Positions 24,711 through 31,922 of a DNA stretch of 38,625 nucleotides are shown here, in pieces. Origin of the DNA: Actinophytocola oryzae (GTDB taxonomy: Bacteria; Actinomycetota; Actinomycetes; Mycobacteriales; Pseudonocardiaceae). The notes under the pieces were generated by a model, which saw nothing but the letters and a program-made list of their open reading frames with translations, made no database searches and had not been told where the DNA came from. The stretch spans positions 1 to 38,625 of the forward strand of contig NZ_SOCP01000037.1 in assembly GCF_004364325.1 (NCBI RefSeq). The letters are read 5' to 3'. The translations under genes and the position numbers were made by a program. Within the stretch, counting starts at the first letter, position 1; each line of letters opens with the position of its first letter.

Positions 24711-24756
24711 AGGACGCCTTCCTTACGCTGGGCGTTACGAAGGACGCCTTCAGTGC
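24704..24756. repeat. 53-bp palindromic repeat, copy 2
   Basis: Identical, in opposite orientation, to the copy at 33212; identity extends to 56 bp (24702-24757). Outer arms GCACTGAAGG/CCTTCAGTGC are perfect 10-bp inverted repeats. An inner CCTTC/GAAGG pair and a near-palindromic centre allow one long imperfect hairpin, or two small GAAGG-ACG-CCTTC hairpins. It contains the tetR stop codon (24708-24710) and lies between convergent genes, so a bidirectional terminator function is likely. Confidence 0.92.
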
Positions 24757-24774
24757 GTTCGGCCGGGGGTCGGG

Positions 24775-25557
24775 CTAGACCTGTTGGACCGTCACGCCTT
24801 CGGTTTCGAAGGCGGCTACGACCTCGTCCGTGGCCGTGGTGTCGGTGATCAGCGTGTCGATGGCCGACACCGGGCAGATGCGGGCGAAGGCGTGCCCGCC
24901 GAGCTTGGAGCTGTCGGCCGTCACGACCACGCGGCGGGCACGGTCCACCATCAGGCGGTTGATGCTCGCCTCGCCCTCGTGGTGGGCGTAGGCACCGCGG
25001 GTGGGGTCCACGGCGTCCACGCCGAGGAACACGACGTCCATCGTGATCTCGTCCAGGATGTGGGTGGCGAGCGGACCGCTCAGCTCGAACGACGCCGGTC
25101 GCGCCACACCACCGGTCACGACGATCTTGACGTGCGGCCGGACCGCCAGCTCCGACGCGATGTTCAACGCGTTCGTCACCACGGTCACCGTCGGTTCCTC
25201 CGCGCCGTTCAGCTCCGGGCGCATCGCCAGCGCGCGGGCCACCTCGGTCGTCGTGGTGCCGCCGTTCAGGCCGACCACGCTCCCCCGCGCGACCATGGCC
25301 GCAGCGCTCCGGCCGATGCGTTCCTTCTCCGAGGCGTGGCGGGCCGTCTTGTAGCGCAGCGGCAGGTCGTAGGCCACGTTGTTGGCGACCGCCCCGCCGC
25401 GTGTCCTGGTGAGCAGCTGTTGTTCGGCGAGGTGGTCGAGGTCGCGGCGGACCGTCGCGGCCGACACCGCCAGCTCCCCGGCGAGGTCGTCGACGTCGAC
25501 CCTGCCGCGCTGGCCGAGCAGGTCCAGCAGGGTGCTCAGCCGCTCGTATCGATCCAC
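24775..25557 (-). CDS. DeoR/GlpR-family sugar-responsive repressor
   Basis: 260-residue repressor. The N-terminal DeoR helix-turn-helix spans residues 2-58 (VDDLAGELAVSAATVRRDL). The DeoR sensor domain shows LNGGTTTTEVARAL, VVTNALNIASELA, VFLGVDAVDP and VVVTADSSKLG, which bind sugar phosphates in this family. AgaR-, GlpR- and FruR-type proteins look alike. The sugar operon at 27764-30385 (ROK kinase, PfkB kinase, aldolase) is a possible target but is not adjacent. The GTG at 25557 is preferred because TAGATT lies 7 nt upstream; TTG codons upstream in frame are alternatives. Confidence 0.9.
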   Translation of the reverse strand: MDRYERLSTLLDLLGQRGRVDVDDLAGELAVSAATVRRDLDHLAEQQLLTRTRGGAVANNVAYDLPLRYKTARHASEKERIGRSAAAMVARGSVVGLNGGTTTTEVARALAMRPELNGAEEPTVTVVTNALNIASELAVRPHVKIVVTGGVARPASFELSGPLATHILDEITMDVVFLGVDAVDPTRGAYAHHEGEASINRLMVDRARRVVVTADSSKLGGHAFARICPVSAIDTLITDTTATDEVVAAFETEGVTVQQV

Positions 25558-25601
25558 AGGGTGCAATCTAAACCCTGACAAGGAACCCGTTCAGCGTCTG
25601 A

Positions 25602-26600
25602 TCACGGCAACAGCGCCAGCTTGCCGACGGTGGTCCGCGCCTCCAGCTCCGCGAACGCCTTCGGTCCGTCGGCCAGCTCGTAGGCCGTCGGCAGGCCCGG
25701 GGTGATCACGCCCGTCGCGAGCAGCTCGAACAGCCTGCCCATGACCTCGCCGAAGAGCCGCGGCGCGGCCTGGACCAGGGTGCCGATGTTCAGGCCGATG
25801 ACGTGGACCTGGTGCCTGTAGACGAGGTCCCAGTTGGTGATCGTGGCCTCGCCGCCCGCCAGGCCGTAGACGACGACCCGGCCGGTGACCCGCTTGGCCA
25901 CGGCGAGGCTCGCGTCGAAGGTGGCGCCGCCGACCGACTCCAGGACCAGGTCGACACCGGCGCCGTCGGTCAGCCGCAGGACGGCCGCGGCGAGGTCGGG
26001 GTCACGGGAGTCGACGACGTGGTCGGCACCCAGAGCCCGGACCACCTCGTGCTTCTCCGGCGACGCGGTGGCGACGACCGTCGCGCCGTGGTGTCTGGCC
26101 AGCCGCACCGCCGCCTGACCGGTCCCGCCCGCGGCGGCATGGACCAGCACGGTCTCACCCGGGGTGACGCCACCCAGCGTGGTGAGCGCCGCCAACGCGG
26201 TCGGCCAGTTGACGACCAGGCCCAGCGCCTGCTCGTCGGTCCAGCCCGGCGGCACCGGCAGCACGGCGGGCGCGGCCAGCACCATGTACTCGGCGAAGGC
26301 GCCGCCCGCGATGTTGGTACCGACGACGTGGGTGCCGGGCTCCGGACCGGTCACGCCCTCACCGAGGGCGACGATCTCGCCCGCGCCCTCCATGCCCGCC
26401 ACGTACGGCGGTCGCGGGCCACCCGGGAAGGCGCCCCGGGCCTGTGAGACGTCGACGAAGTTGACGCCCGCGGCGGTGACCCGGACCAGGACCTCGCCCG
26501 GCCCCGGACGCGGCACCGGCGCGTCGGTGACCAGGTGCAGGTCCCGAGGACCGTCGAGCGACGCCTGGCGCAGGGCACGCATGGTCGGGGGAACGCTCAC
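25602..26600 (-). CDS. NADPH:quinone oxidoreductase-family (zinc-less MDR) protein
   Basis: 332-residue medium-chain dehydrogenase/reductase of the quinone oxidoreductase type. The N-terminal GroES-like domain holds PGEVLVRVTAAGVNFVD; the nucleotide site is VLVHAAAGGTGQAAVRLAR (about 151-169), with the AxxGxxG form usual for NADPH. The cysteines of zinc-binding alcohol dehydrogenases are missing. Substrate is likely a quinone or enone. The GTG start has GGAG 9 nt upstream. It is divergent from a TetR gene, and one of two matching operator-like sequences overlaps its promoter, so TetR control is likely. Confidence 0.92.
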   Translation of the reverse strand: MSVPPTMRALRQASLDGPRDLHLVTDAPVPRPGPGEVLVRVTAAGVNFVDVSQARGAFPGGPRPPYVAGMEGAGEIVALGEGVTGPEPGTHVVGTNIAGGAFAEYMVLAAPAVLPVPPGWTDEQALGLVVNWPTALAALTTLGGVTPGETVLVHAAAGGTGQAAVRLARHHGATVVATASPEKHEVVRALGADHVVDSRDPDLAAAVLRLTDGAGVDLVLESVGGATFDASLAVAKRVTGRVVVYGLAGGEATITNWDLVYRHQVHVIGLNIGTLVQAAPRLFGEVMGRLFELLATGVITPGLPTAYELADGPKAFAELEARTTVGKLALLP

Positions 26601-26617
26601 GAGTGTCGACTCCTTTG

Positions 26618-26638
26618 TTTATCGAATGACCAACAAAC
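26618..26638. promoter_or_regulatory. TetR operator candidate, copy A
   Basis: TTTATCGAATGACCAACAAAC matches copy B (26673-26693) at 15 of 21 positions, including ATCGAA and AACAA. It lies just upstream of the quinone oxidoreductase start, so binding would repress that gene. Confidence 0.55.
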
Positions 26639-26672
26639 AGTGTCACCACCGAGCAGCACAGTCAAGGTAAAC

Positions 26673-26693
26673 TTGATCGAACGGCAAACAAGC
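26673..26693. promoter_or_regulatory. TetR operator candidate, copy B
   Basis: TTGATCGAACGGCAAACAAGC, same orientation as copy A and 55 bp from it. It lies just upstream of the tetR start at 26710, fitting autoregulation. The TTG...CAA ends give it partial dyad symmetry. Confidence 0.55.
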
Positions 26694-26709
26694 AGGGAGA
26701 CGCGTACCG

Positions 26710-27318
26710 GTGGCAACCAGAGGCAGGCCCCGCTCCTTCGACCCGGACACCGCCCTGCGCACGGCACTGGACCTGTTCTGGGCACAGGGCTACGAGGGCA
26801 CCTCGCTCAACGACCTGGCCAAGGCCATGGGGATCGCCTCGGCCAGCATCTACGCCTGCTTCGGCAGCAAGGAGGAGCTGTTCCGCAAGGTCATGGCCCT
26901 CTACGGCAGGACGTCCGGCGACCTGCCCAGGCGTGCGCTGCGTGAGCTGCCGACCGCACGCGCCGCGGTCCACGCGATGCTGCGGGCCACCGCCGAGGTG
27001 ATCACCGGCCCGGACACCCCGCACTACTGCATGCTCGTGCTCACCGCCCCCACCGGCGCCGTGGAGAACCACTCGGTCCGGGAGTACCTCGCCGACCGCC
27101 GCCGCGACCAGCACACGACCATCAGGGACCGCCTCGCCCGAGGCGTCGCCGACGGCGACCTCACCGCGGCGCCCGCCACCCTCGACACCATCGCCCGCTA
27201 CTACACGACCGTGGTGCAGGGCCTGTCCGTCCAGGCCCGCGACGGCGCCACCCGCGCCGAGCTGGAGACGGTCATCACCTGCGCGATGGCGGCCTGGGAC
27301 ACGCTCACGTCCGACTGA
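26710..27318 (+). CDS. TetR/AcrR-family regulator divergent from the quinone oxidoreductase
   Basis: 202-residue regulator. The N-terminal HTH begins ATRGRPRSFDPDTALRTAL, followed by GYEGTSLNDLAKAMGIASASIYACFGSK in two adjoining parts (about 30-60), the style of TetR regulators that control adjacent oxidoreductases. Residues 70-202 are the ligand/dimer domain; a CMLVLTAP segment with one cysteine is notable but not evidence of redox sensing. Starts with GTG after AGGGAG. It likely binds the two 21-bp repeats in the shared upstream region. Confidence 0.92.
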   Translation: MATRGRPRSFDPDTALRTALDLFWAQGYEGTSLNDLAKAMGIASASIYACFGSKEELFRKVMALYGRTSGDLPRRALRELPTARAAVHAMLRATAEVITGPDTPHYCMLVLTAPTGAVENHSVREYLADRRRDQHTTIRDRLARGVADGDLTAAPATLDTIARYYTTVVQGLSVQARDGATRAELETVITCAMAAWDTLTSD

Positions 27319-27356
27319 GCCACCTCCGGCGCACGCCGGTTTCCTACACTCCTGCC

Positions 27357-27701
27357 ATGGCGGAGGAGCACTTCACGGACGGAACGCTCTCGGGCAAGGG
27401 CGACTACGTGGACGGTCGGCGAAGCGGATCGTGGACCTTCTACTTCAGGAACGGCCGGGTGAAGGCGGAGGGCGCCTACAAGGCAGGCGATCTCGACGGC
27501 GAGTGGGTCTGGTACCGCGAAGGCGGCGGGCTCCTGCAACGAGGTGCCCTGGTGGACGGTGCACAACACGGCCCGTGGCGCCGTTGGCACGCCAACGGCA
27601 ACCTGCTGGACGAAGGCACGTACGAGGCGGGCAGGAAGACCGGCGAATGGGTCACCTACGACGAGGACGGCCGCGAGACGAAGCGCAGAACCCACCGCTG
27701 A
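27357..27701 (+). CDS. MORN-repeat (YwqK-like) protein
   Basis: 114-residue protein built almost wholly of MORN_2 repeats: GKGDYVDGRRSGSWTFYFRNG, then GAYKAGDLDGEWVWY, GALVDGAQHGPWRRWHANG and GTYEAGRKTGEWVTYDEDG, each with the G-x-Y/W and G-x-W pattern. YwqK proteins are annotated as antitoxins in Bacillus, but no toxin gene adjoins this one; a binding or scaffold role is equally possible. TACACT ends 6 nt before the ATG, so it probably has its own promoter and a leaderless message. A small CCGGC/GCCGG hairpin with a short T run (27326-27342) separates it from tetR. Confidence 0.85.
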   Translation: MAEEHFTDGTLSGKGDYVDGRRSGSWTFYFRNGRVKAEGAYKAGDLDGEWVWYREGGGLLQRGALVDGAQHGPWRRWHANGNLLDEGTYEAGRKTGEWVTYDEDGRETKRRTHR

Positions 27702-27763
27702 CCGCCTCCCGGCGATCGGAGGTCGGGTGTCCGGGAGTCGAGCGTACCTGCGAGGATGGTGAC

Positions 27764-28666
27764 ATGGACCGGCTCGTCGCGGCTATCGACGTGGGTGGGA
27801 CGTCGATCAAGTCGGCTCTCGTGGCCGAGGACCTGCACGTGGTGCACACGCTGCGCACCCCGACCCGGCGCGTCGGCGAGGCCGTCGACGTCGCCCAGAT
27901 CATCGAGCTGATCGACGAGCTGCGTGCCAAGGCCGGTGACGCCACCGTCGTCGGTGTGGGTGTCGCCGCGCCGGGCATCATCGACGAGCGGCTCGGCATG
28001 GCGCGGGCCGCGGTCAACCTCGGCTGGCGGGACCTGCCACTGCGCGGGATGCTCGCCGACGCCGCGGGCATCCCGGTCGCGCTCGGCCACGACGTGCGGA
28101 CCGGCGGTCTCGCCGAGTTCACCGTCGGCGCGGCGACGGGTGTGCGCAACGCCATGTTCATGCCCATCGGCACCGGCATCGCGGCCGCGTTCCTCGTCGA
28201 CGGGCACCGGCTCGACGCGGACGGCTACGCGGGCGAGATCGGGCACATCGTGGTCGACCCGGACGGCGCGGTCTGCGGGTGCGGGACGCGTGGCTGCCTG
28301 GAGACCGTCGCGTCCGCCGCGTTCATCGCCCGGCACTACGCCCAGCGCAGCGGCAGGGCCGTGACCAGGGCGGCCGACGTCGCCGCCGCGGTCGTCGCCG
28401 GTGATCCGGACGCGGTCGCCGTGTGGGCGCGGGCCATCGACGGTCTCGCCAGCGCGCTGACCACGGCGATCACGTTGCTGGCGCCGGAGGTCATCGCGAT
28501 CGGCGGCGGCCTGTCGGAGTCCGGCGACACCCTGCTGATGCCGCTGCGGGAAGCCCTCGTCGGCCGGCTCGCCTTCCAGCGGGAGCCTGCCGTCGTGCGT
28601 GCCGCGCTCGGCGACAACGCCGGCTGCATCGGCGCGGGCATCCTCGCCTGGCGGGCGGCCGAATGA
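27764..28666 (+). CDS. ROK-family sugar kinase
   Basis: 300-residue ROK kinase. ATP site AIDVGGTSIKSALV (7-20), a catalytic GHDVR segment (the ROK GHD), EIGHIVVDPDG and the ROK zinc motif CGCGTRGCLE (near 173-182) are all present. No HTH precedes it, so it is an enzyme and not a NagC-type repressor. The substrate may be glucose or an amino sugar such as N-acetylglucosamine or N-acetylgalactosamine. It leads a three-gene operon and overlaps the PfkB gene by ATGA. ATG start with GAGG upstream. Confidence 0.92.
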   Translation: MDRLVAAIDVGGTSIKSALVAEDLHVVHTLRTPTRRVGEAVDVAQIIELIDELRAKAGDATVVGVGVAAPGIIDERLGMARAAVNLGWRDLPLRGMLADAAGIPVALGHDVRTGGLAEFTVGAATGVRNAMFMPIGTGIAAAFLVDGHRLDADGYAGEIGHIVVDPDGAVCGCGTRGCLETVASAAFIARHYAQRSGRAVTRAADVAAAVVAGDPDAVAVWARAIDGLASALTTAITLLAPEVIAIGGGLSESGDTLLMPLREALVGRLAFQREPAVVRAALGDNAGCIGAGILAWRAAE

Positions 28667-29574
28667 TCCTCACCGTCACCCTCAACGCCGCTCTCGACGT
28701 GACCTACCAGGTGCCCACGCTGCGCCTCGGCGAGACGCACCGGCCGACCGCGGTGGACGTGCGGGCAGGCGGCAAGGGCCTCAACGTCGCGCGGGTGTTG
28801 CACGCGCTCGGCCACGAGACCATGGTCACCGGGCTCGTCGGTGGCGACACCGGCGCGGCGATCCGCGCGGACGTGCGGGTCTCGGGCCTGCGGGAGTCGC
28901 TGTTCGACATGGCCGGACCGTCGCGGCGGACCGTGACCATCGTGTCGGACGGCACCGCGACGGCCGTCAACGAACCCGGCCCGCCGGTGTCCATCTCGGA
29001 CTGGGCGGACTTCCTCGGCGGCTACCACGCGCTGGCCGCCCGCGCGTCGTTCGTGGTGCTGTCCGGGAGCCTGCCGGGCAACCTGCCCGACGACGCGTAC
29101 GCGCAGCTCGTCCGCGCCACCGGTACGCCGACGATCCTGGACGCCTCCGGCGGCCCGCTGCTCGAGGGGCTCGCCGCCCGGCCGTCCGTGGTGAAGCCGA
29201 ACGCGGCCGAGCTTGCCGAGACGACCGGGCTGTCCGATCCCGTTGCCGCGGCACGGGTTCTGCTCGGACGGGGCGCGGGCGCGGTCGTCGCCTCGCTCGG
29301 CGCGGACGGGCTCGTCGCCGTGACGGAGCGCGGTTCCTGGCGGGTGCGGGTGCCGGAAGCGTTGTCCGGCAACCCGACCGGCGCGGGGGACGCGTGTGTC
29401 GCCGCCCTCGCCGCGGGGCACGCGCTCGACTGGCCCACGCGGCTCGCCGAGGCGGTGGCCGTGTCCGCGGCGGCCGTGCCGTGCCCGCTCGCGGGCGACA
29501 TCGACCAGGCCACCTACGCGCGGCTGCGGCCCGCGATCACCGTGGAGGAGCTGGATGCTCACGCCAACCGCTGA
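28663..29574 (+). CDS. PfkB-family hexose-phosphate kinase (1-phosphofructokinase/tagatose-6-phosphate kinase type)
   Basis: 303-residue PfkB sugar kinase of the FruK/LacC subgroup, which begins MILTVTLNAALDVTY. Gly-rich VRAGGKGLNVARVLHALG (33-50) is PfkB signature 1; GNPTGAGDACVAAL near 236 is signature 2 with the catalytic Asp. It would make a sugar bisphosphate for the aldolase that follows. Whether it acts on fructose-1-phosphate or tagatose-6-phosphate cannot be told. Overlaps both neighbours: ATGA with the ROK gene and 20 bp with the aldolase. Confidence 0.92.
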   Translation: MILTVTLNAALDVTYQVPTLRLGETHRPTAVDVRAGGKGLNVARVLHALGHETMVTGLVGGDTGAAIRADVRVSGLRESLFDMAGPSRRTVTIVSDGTATAVNEPGPPVSISDWADFLGGYHALAARASFVVLSGSLPGNLPDDAYAQLVRATGTPTILDASGGPLLEGLAARPSVVKPNAAELAETTGLSDPVAAARVLLGRGAGAVVASLGADGLVAVTERGSWRVRVPEALSGNPTGAGDACVAALAAGHALDWPTRLAEAVAVSAAAVPCPLAGDIDQATYARLRPAITVEELDAHANR

Positions 29575-30385
29575 GATCGTCGGCGCGGCCCGCGCTGCCG
29601 GCCGGGGCGTCGGCGCGTTCAACGTGATCCAGATCGAGCACGCCGAGGCCATCGTCGCGGGCGCGGAGCGGGCGGGCCTGCCGGTCGTGCTGCAGATCAG
29701 CGAGAACGCCGTGCGCTACCACGGGTCGCTGGAACCGTTGGGCCACGCCACGTTGGCGGTCGCCCGCGCCTCGTCCGCCCACGTGGCCGTGCACCTCGAC
29801 CACGCCACCGACGTCCTCCTCGTGCGGCAGGCGGTCACGCTCGGCTTCGGGTCGGTCATGTACGACGCGTCCGTGCTGTCCTACGAGGACAACGTGAAGG
29901 CGACCGCGGCCGTCGTGCGGGACTGCCACGACCACGGCGTGTACGTCGAGGCGGAGCTGGGCGAGGTCGGCGGCAAGGACGGCGTGCACGCGCCCGGCGC
30001 CCGCACGGACCCCGCCGAGGCCGCCGAGTACGTCGGCGCCACGGGGGTCGACGCGCTCGCCGTCGCCGTCGGCACCTCCCACGCGATGCTCACCCGTGAC
30101 GCGACCGTCGACTTCGGGCTGGTCGAGCGTCTCGCCGCGACCGTGCCGGTGCCGCTGGTGCTGCACGGCTCGTCCGGCGTCTCCGACGACGATCTGCGGC
30201 GCGCGGTCACCTCGGGCATGACGAAGGTGAACATCGCGACACAGCTCAACAAGTCGTTCACGGCCGCCGTCCGCTCCTACCTGGACGCGAACCCGTCCGT
30301 CGTGGACACCCGCAAGTACCTCGGCGCGGGTCGCGACGCGGTGGCCGACGAGGTGGCCCGCCTCCTGACCATCGTGGTGGGTTGA
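29555..30385 (+). CDS. class II fructose/tagatose-bisphosphate aldolase
   Basis: 276-residue zinc-dependent aldolase of the GatY/KbaY/Fba group. GVGAFNVIQIEHAEAI is the conserved start. The zinc/catalytic region HLDHATD (about 79-85), AELGEVGGKDG, LVLHGSSGV with a zinc His, and MTKVNIATQLNK, which binds phosphate, are all seen. It splits a ketose-1,6-bisphosphate to dihydroxyacetone phosphate and glyceraldehyde-3-phosphate. The start at 29555 is set by GGAGGAG just upstream inside the pfkB-like gene. Its TGA lies inside the TTGACA promoter of the arsR gene. Confidence 0.92.
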   Translation: MLTPTAEIVGAARAAGRGVGAFNVIQIEHAEAIVAGAERAGLPVVLQISENAVRYHGSLEPLGHATLAVARASSAHVAVHLDHATDVLLVRQAVTLGFGSVMYDASVLSYEDNVKATAAVVRDCHDHGVYVEAELGEVGGKDGVHAPGARTDPAEAAEYVGATGVDALAVAVGTSHAMLTRDATVDFGLVERLAATVPVPLVLHGSSGVSDDDLRRAVTSGMTKVNIATQLNKSFTAAVRSYLDANPSVVDTRKYLGAGRDAVADEVARLLTIVVG

Positions 30386-30425
30386 CAGCGTATATGCCAC
30401 GAGGGCTATATTGCTCGTATGGCAT
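30382..30425 (+). promoter_or_regulatory. promoter and ArsR operator
   Basis: TTGACA (30382-30387) and TATATT (30407-30412), with a 19-nt spacer, look like a strong consensus promoter; the ATG begins 6 nt after the -10, so the transcript is probably leaderless. An interrupted dyad overlaps it: ATGCCACGAG (30394-30403) and CTCGTATGGCAT (30414-30425), matching except for a 2-nt bulge. This is the likely autoregulatory site of the ArsR protein. Confidence 0.65.
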
Positions 30426-30727
30426 CTATGTTCGAGGTGCTGGCGGAGCCAAGCCGCCGGGAGATCCTCGACCTCCTGCGTGACGGAGAACGGCTGGTCG
30501 GCGACCTGGTCGACCGGCTGGAGCTGACGCAGCCGACCGTGTCCAAGCACCTGAAGGTGCTGCGGGGCGCGGGGTTGGTCGAGGTCCGGCAGGACGCACA
30601 GCGCCGCTGGTACCGGTTGCGCCCCGCGCCGCTCGCGGAGATCGACGAGTGGCTGGCACCTTACCGTCGCATGTGGACGAACAGCCTGGATGCCCTGGAA
30701 CGTCACCTGGAGACGATGGATGACTGA
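30419..30727 (+). CDS. ArsR-family regulator (SRPBCC-linked type)
   Basis: 102-residue winged-helix regulator. The whole protein is the HTH fold: FEVLAEPSRREILDLLRDGE, LTQPTVSKHLKVLRGAGLVE and a wing (RRWYRLRP). No metal-binding cysteine pair is present, so it does not look like a metal sensor. It belongs to the ArsR proteins found next to AHSA1/SRPBCC genes, and it overlaps such a gene by 8 bp. Autoregulation through the dyad at 30394-30425 is likely. Confidence 0.92.
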   Translation: MASMFEVLAEPSRREILDLLRDGERLVGDLVDRLELTQPTVSKHLKVLRGAGLVEVRQDAQRRWYRLRPAPLAEIDEWLAPYRRMWTNSLDALERHLETMDD

Positions 30728-31607
30728 CGCGACCCTGAGCTATGTCAACGGAGAACCCACGCTGCGCTTCGAGCGGACGCTCAGGCACTCCCCCGCCAAG
30801 GTGTGGCGTGCGGTGACCGAGCCCGCCGAGCTGAGGCACTGGTTCCCCGCCGAGGTCGAGGTCGAGCTGCGGCCCGGTGCCCCGATGCGGTTCGTCTTCC
30901 CGGAGGAGGCGGTCGTGGAGGGCTCGTGGGACGGTGAGGTCCTCGAGGTCGACGAGCCGAAGGTGTTCATGTTCCGCTGGAACTCCGACGTCCTGCGCAT
31001 CGAGCTGATCCCGGAGGCCGAGGGCTGCCGGCTGGTCTTCTCGCAGACCCTCGGTGGCGGCCGGGTCGGGCGCCTCGCCGCTGGGCGCACGGCAGCGGGC
31101 TGGGACACGTGTCTGGACCAGCTGGCCGCGCGGCTCGACGGCACCACCGCACCCGAGCAGACCGACTGGCTCGCCCGGATGGCGGGCTACGTCGAGAAGT
31201 TCGGCCTCGGCGACGGCACCGCGACGTCCACGGAGGACGGTTACGAGCTGCGCTTCTCCCGCGACCTCGTGTGGAAGCCGCCTGCCACCTCGTGGCAGTT
31301 CCTGACCGACGGTGTCGACGGCGGCATCGTCCCGCCGGGCCGGGTCGTCGACACCGAGCCACCACACGTGCTCGAGTACGAGTGGCAGGGCAGCACGGTC
31401 CGCTGGGAGTTCCGGTCCGACCCCAAGCTCGGCGAGCGTGTGGAGCTGACGCTCACCGTGCCCGCCGACCGGCGTGCGGCCGCGCTGGCCACCTGGCACC
31501 ACCACATGGAGCTGTTCTTCGCCGTCACCATGGGCGACGAGGGCGCCACGTGGTCCGACGAGCGTGTCGCGGAGCTGACCGGGCGCTACGAGGCGAAGCT
31601 CGGCTGA
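30720..31607 (+). CDS. double SRPBCC (AHSA1-like) domain protein
   Basis: 295-residue protein with two START/SRPBCC modules: residues 10-145 begin FERTLRHSPAKVWRAVTEP and continue LRHWFPAEVEVEL; residues 165-295 begin YELRFSRDLVWKPPATSW. The fold forms a hydrophobic ligand pocket; the family is also named after the Hsp90 activator Aha1. The ligand is unknown. It is co-translated with the ArsR gene (8-bp overlap), so the ligand may be what the regulon responds to (inference). The second domain is more degenerate. Confidence 0.88.
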   Translation: MTDATLSYVNGEPTLRFERTLRHSPAKVWRAVTEPAELRHWFPAEVEVELRPGAPMRFVFPEEAVVEGSWDGEVLEVDEPKVFMFRWNSDVLRIELIPEAEGCRLVFSQTLGGGRVGRLAAGRTAAGWDTCLDQLAARLDGTTAPEQTDWLARMAGYVEKFGLGDGTATSTEDGYELRFSRDLVWKPPATSWQFLTDGVDGGIVPPGRVVDTEPPHVLEYEWQGSTVRWEFRSDPKLGERVELTLTVPADRRAAALATWHHHMELFFAVTMGDEGATWSDERVAELTGRYEAKLG

Positions 31608-31635
31608 GGTGGCGGGCACCGGCACGCGGTCATAG

Positions 31636-31649
31636 CCTGCGGTCGCAGG
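31636..31649. promoter_or_regulatory. small palindrome upstream of the molbindin gene
   Basis: CCTGCG-GT-CGCAGG has perfect 6-bp arms, located 24 nt before the molbindin start. It could be an operator or a hairpin in the leader. It does not match the enterobacterial ModE site. Confidence 0.3.
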
Positions 31650-31672
31650 TACCGAACCGCCGGAGGAGCCAC

Positions 31673-31885
31673 ATGCGTCTGTCCACTCGAAACCAGCTGA
31701 CCGGCACCGTCGCCTCGATCGACGCGGGCACGGTCATGACCGTCGTCAGGGTGACGCTCGACGGCGGCCAGCAGGTCGTCTCGTCGATCACCAGGGACGC
31801 GGCCGAGGACCTCGGGCTCGAGGTGGGCAAACCGGTCACCGTGCTGGTGAAGTCGACCGAGGTCATGCTCGGCGTCGACGACTGA
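31673..31885 (+). CDS. molbindin (TOBE/Mop domain protein)
   Basis: 70-residue single Mop domain: MRLSTRNQLTGTVASIDAG at the N-terminus, a central VTLDGGQQVVSSITRDAAEDLGL, and VTVLVKSTEVMLGV at the end, the typical Mop pattern. Such proteins assemble into rings that store molybdate or tungstate in the cytoplasm. GGAGGA is 5 nt before the ATG. It stands alone before a strong terminator; no ModABC transporter is in the window. Confidence 0.9.
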   Translation: MRLSTRNQLTGTVASIDAGTVMTVVRVTLDGGQQVVSSITRDAAEDLGLEVGKPVTVLVKSTEVMLGVDD

Positions 31886-31890
31886 GCGAC

Positions 31891-31916
31891 GTGGGCGCCG
31901 GGAAGCCGGCGCCCAC
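31891..31916. terminator. bidirectional hairpin between molbindin and aminotransferase genes
   Basis: GTGGGCGCCGG (31891-31901) and CCGGCGCCCAC (31906-31916) form a perfect 11-bp GC-rich stem with a GAAG loop, between two convergent genes. No T run follows on either side. Confidence 0.75.
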
Positions 31917-31922
31917 GCGGGC

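Noticed and set aside
27706..27737. CTCCCGG/CCGGGAG hairpin between the MORN and ROK genes
   Set aside because: Only 7 bp with an 18-nt loop; too weak in such GC-rich DNA to call a terminator.
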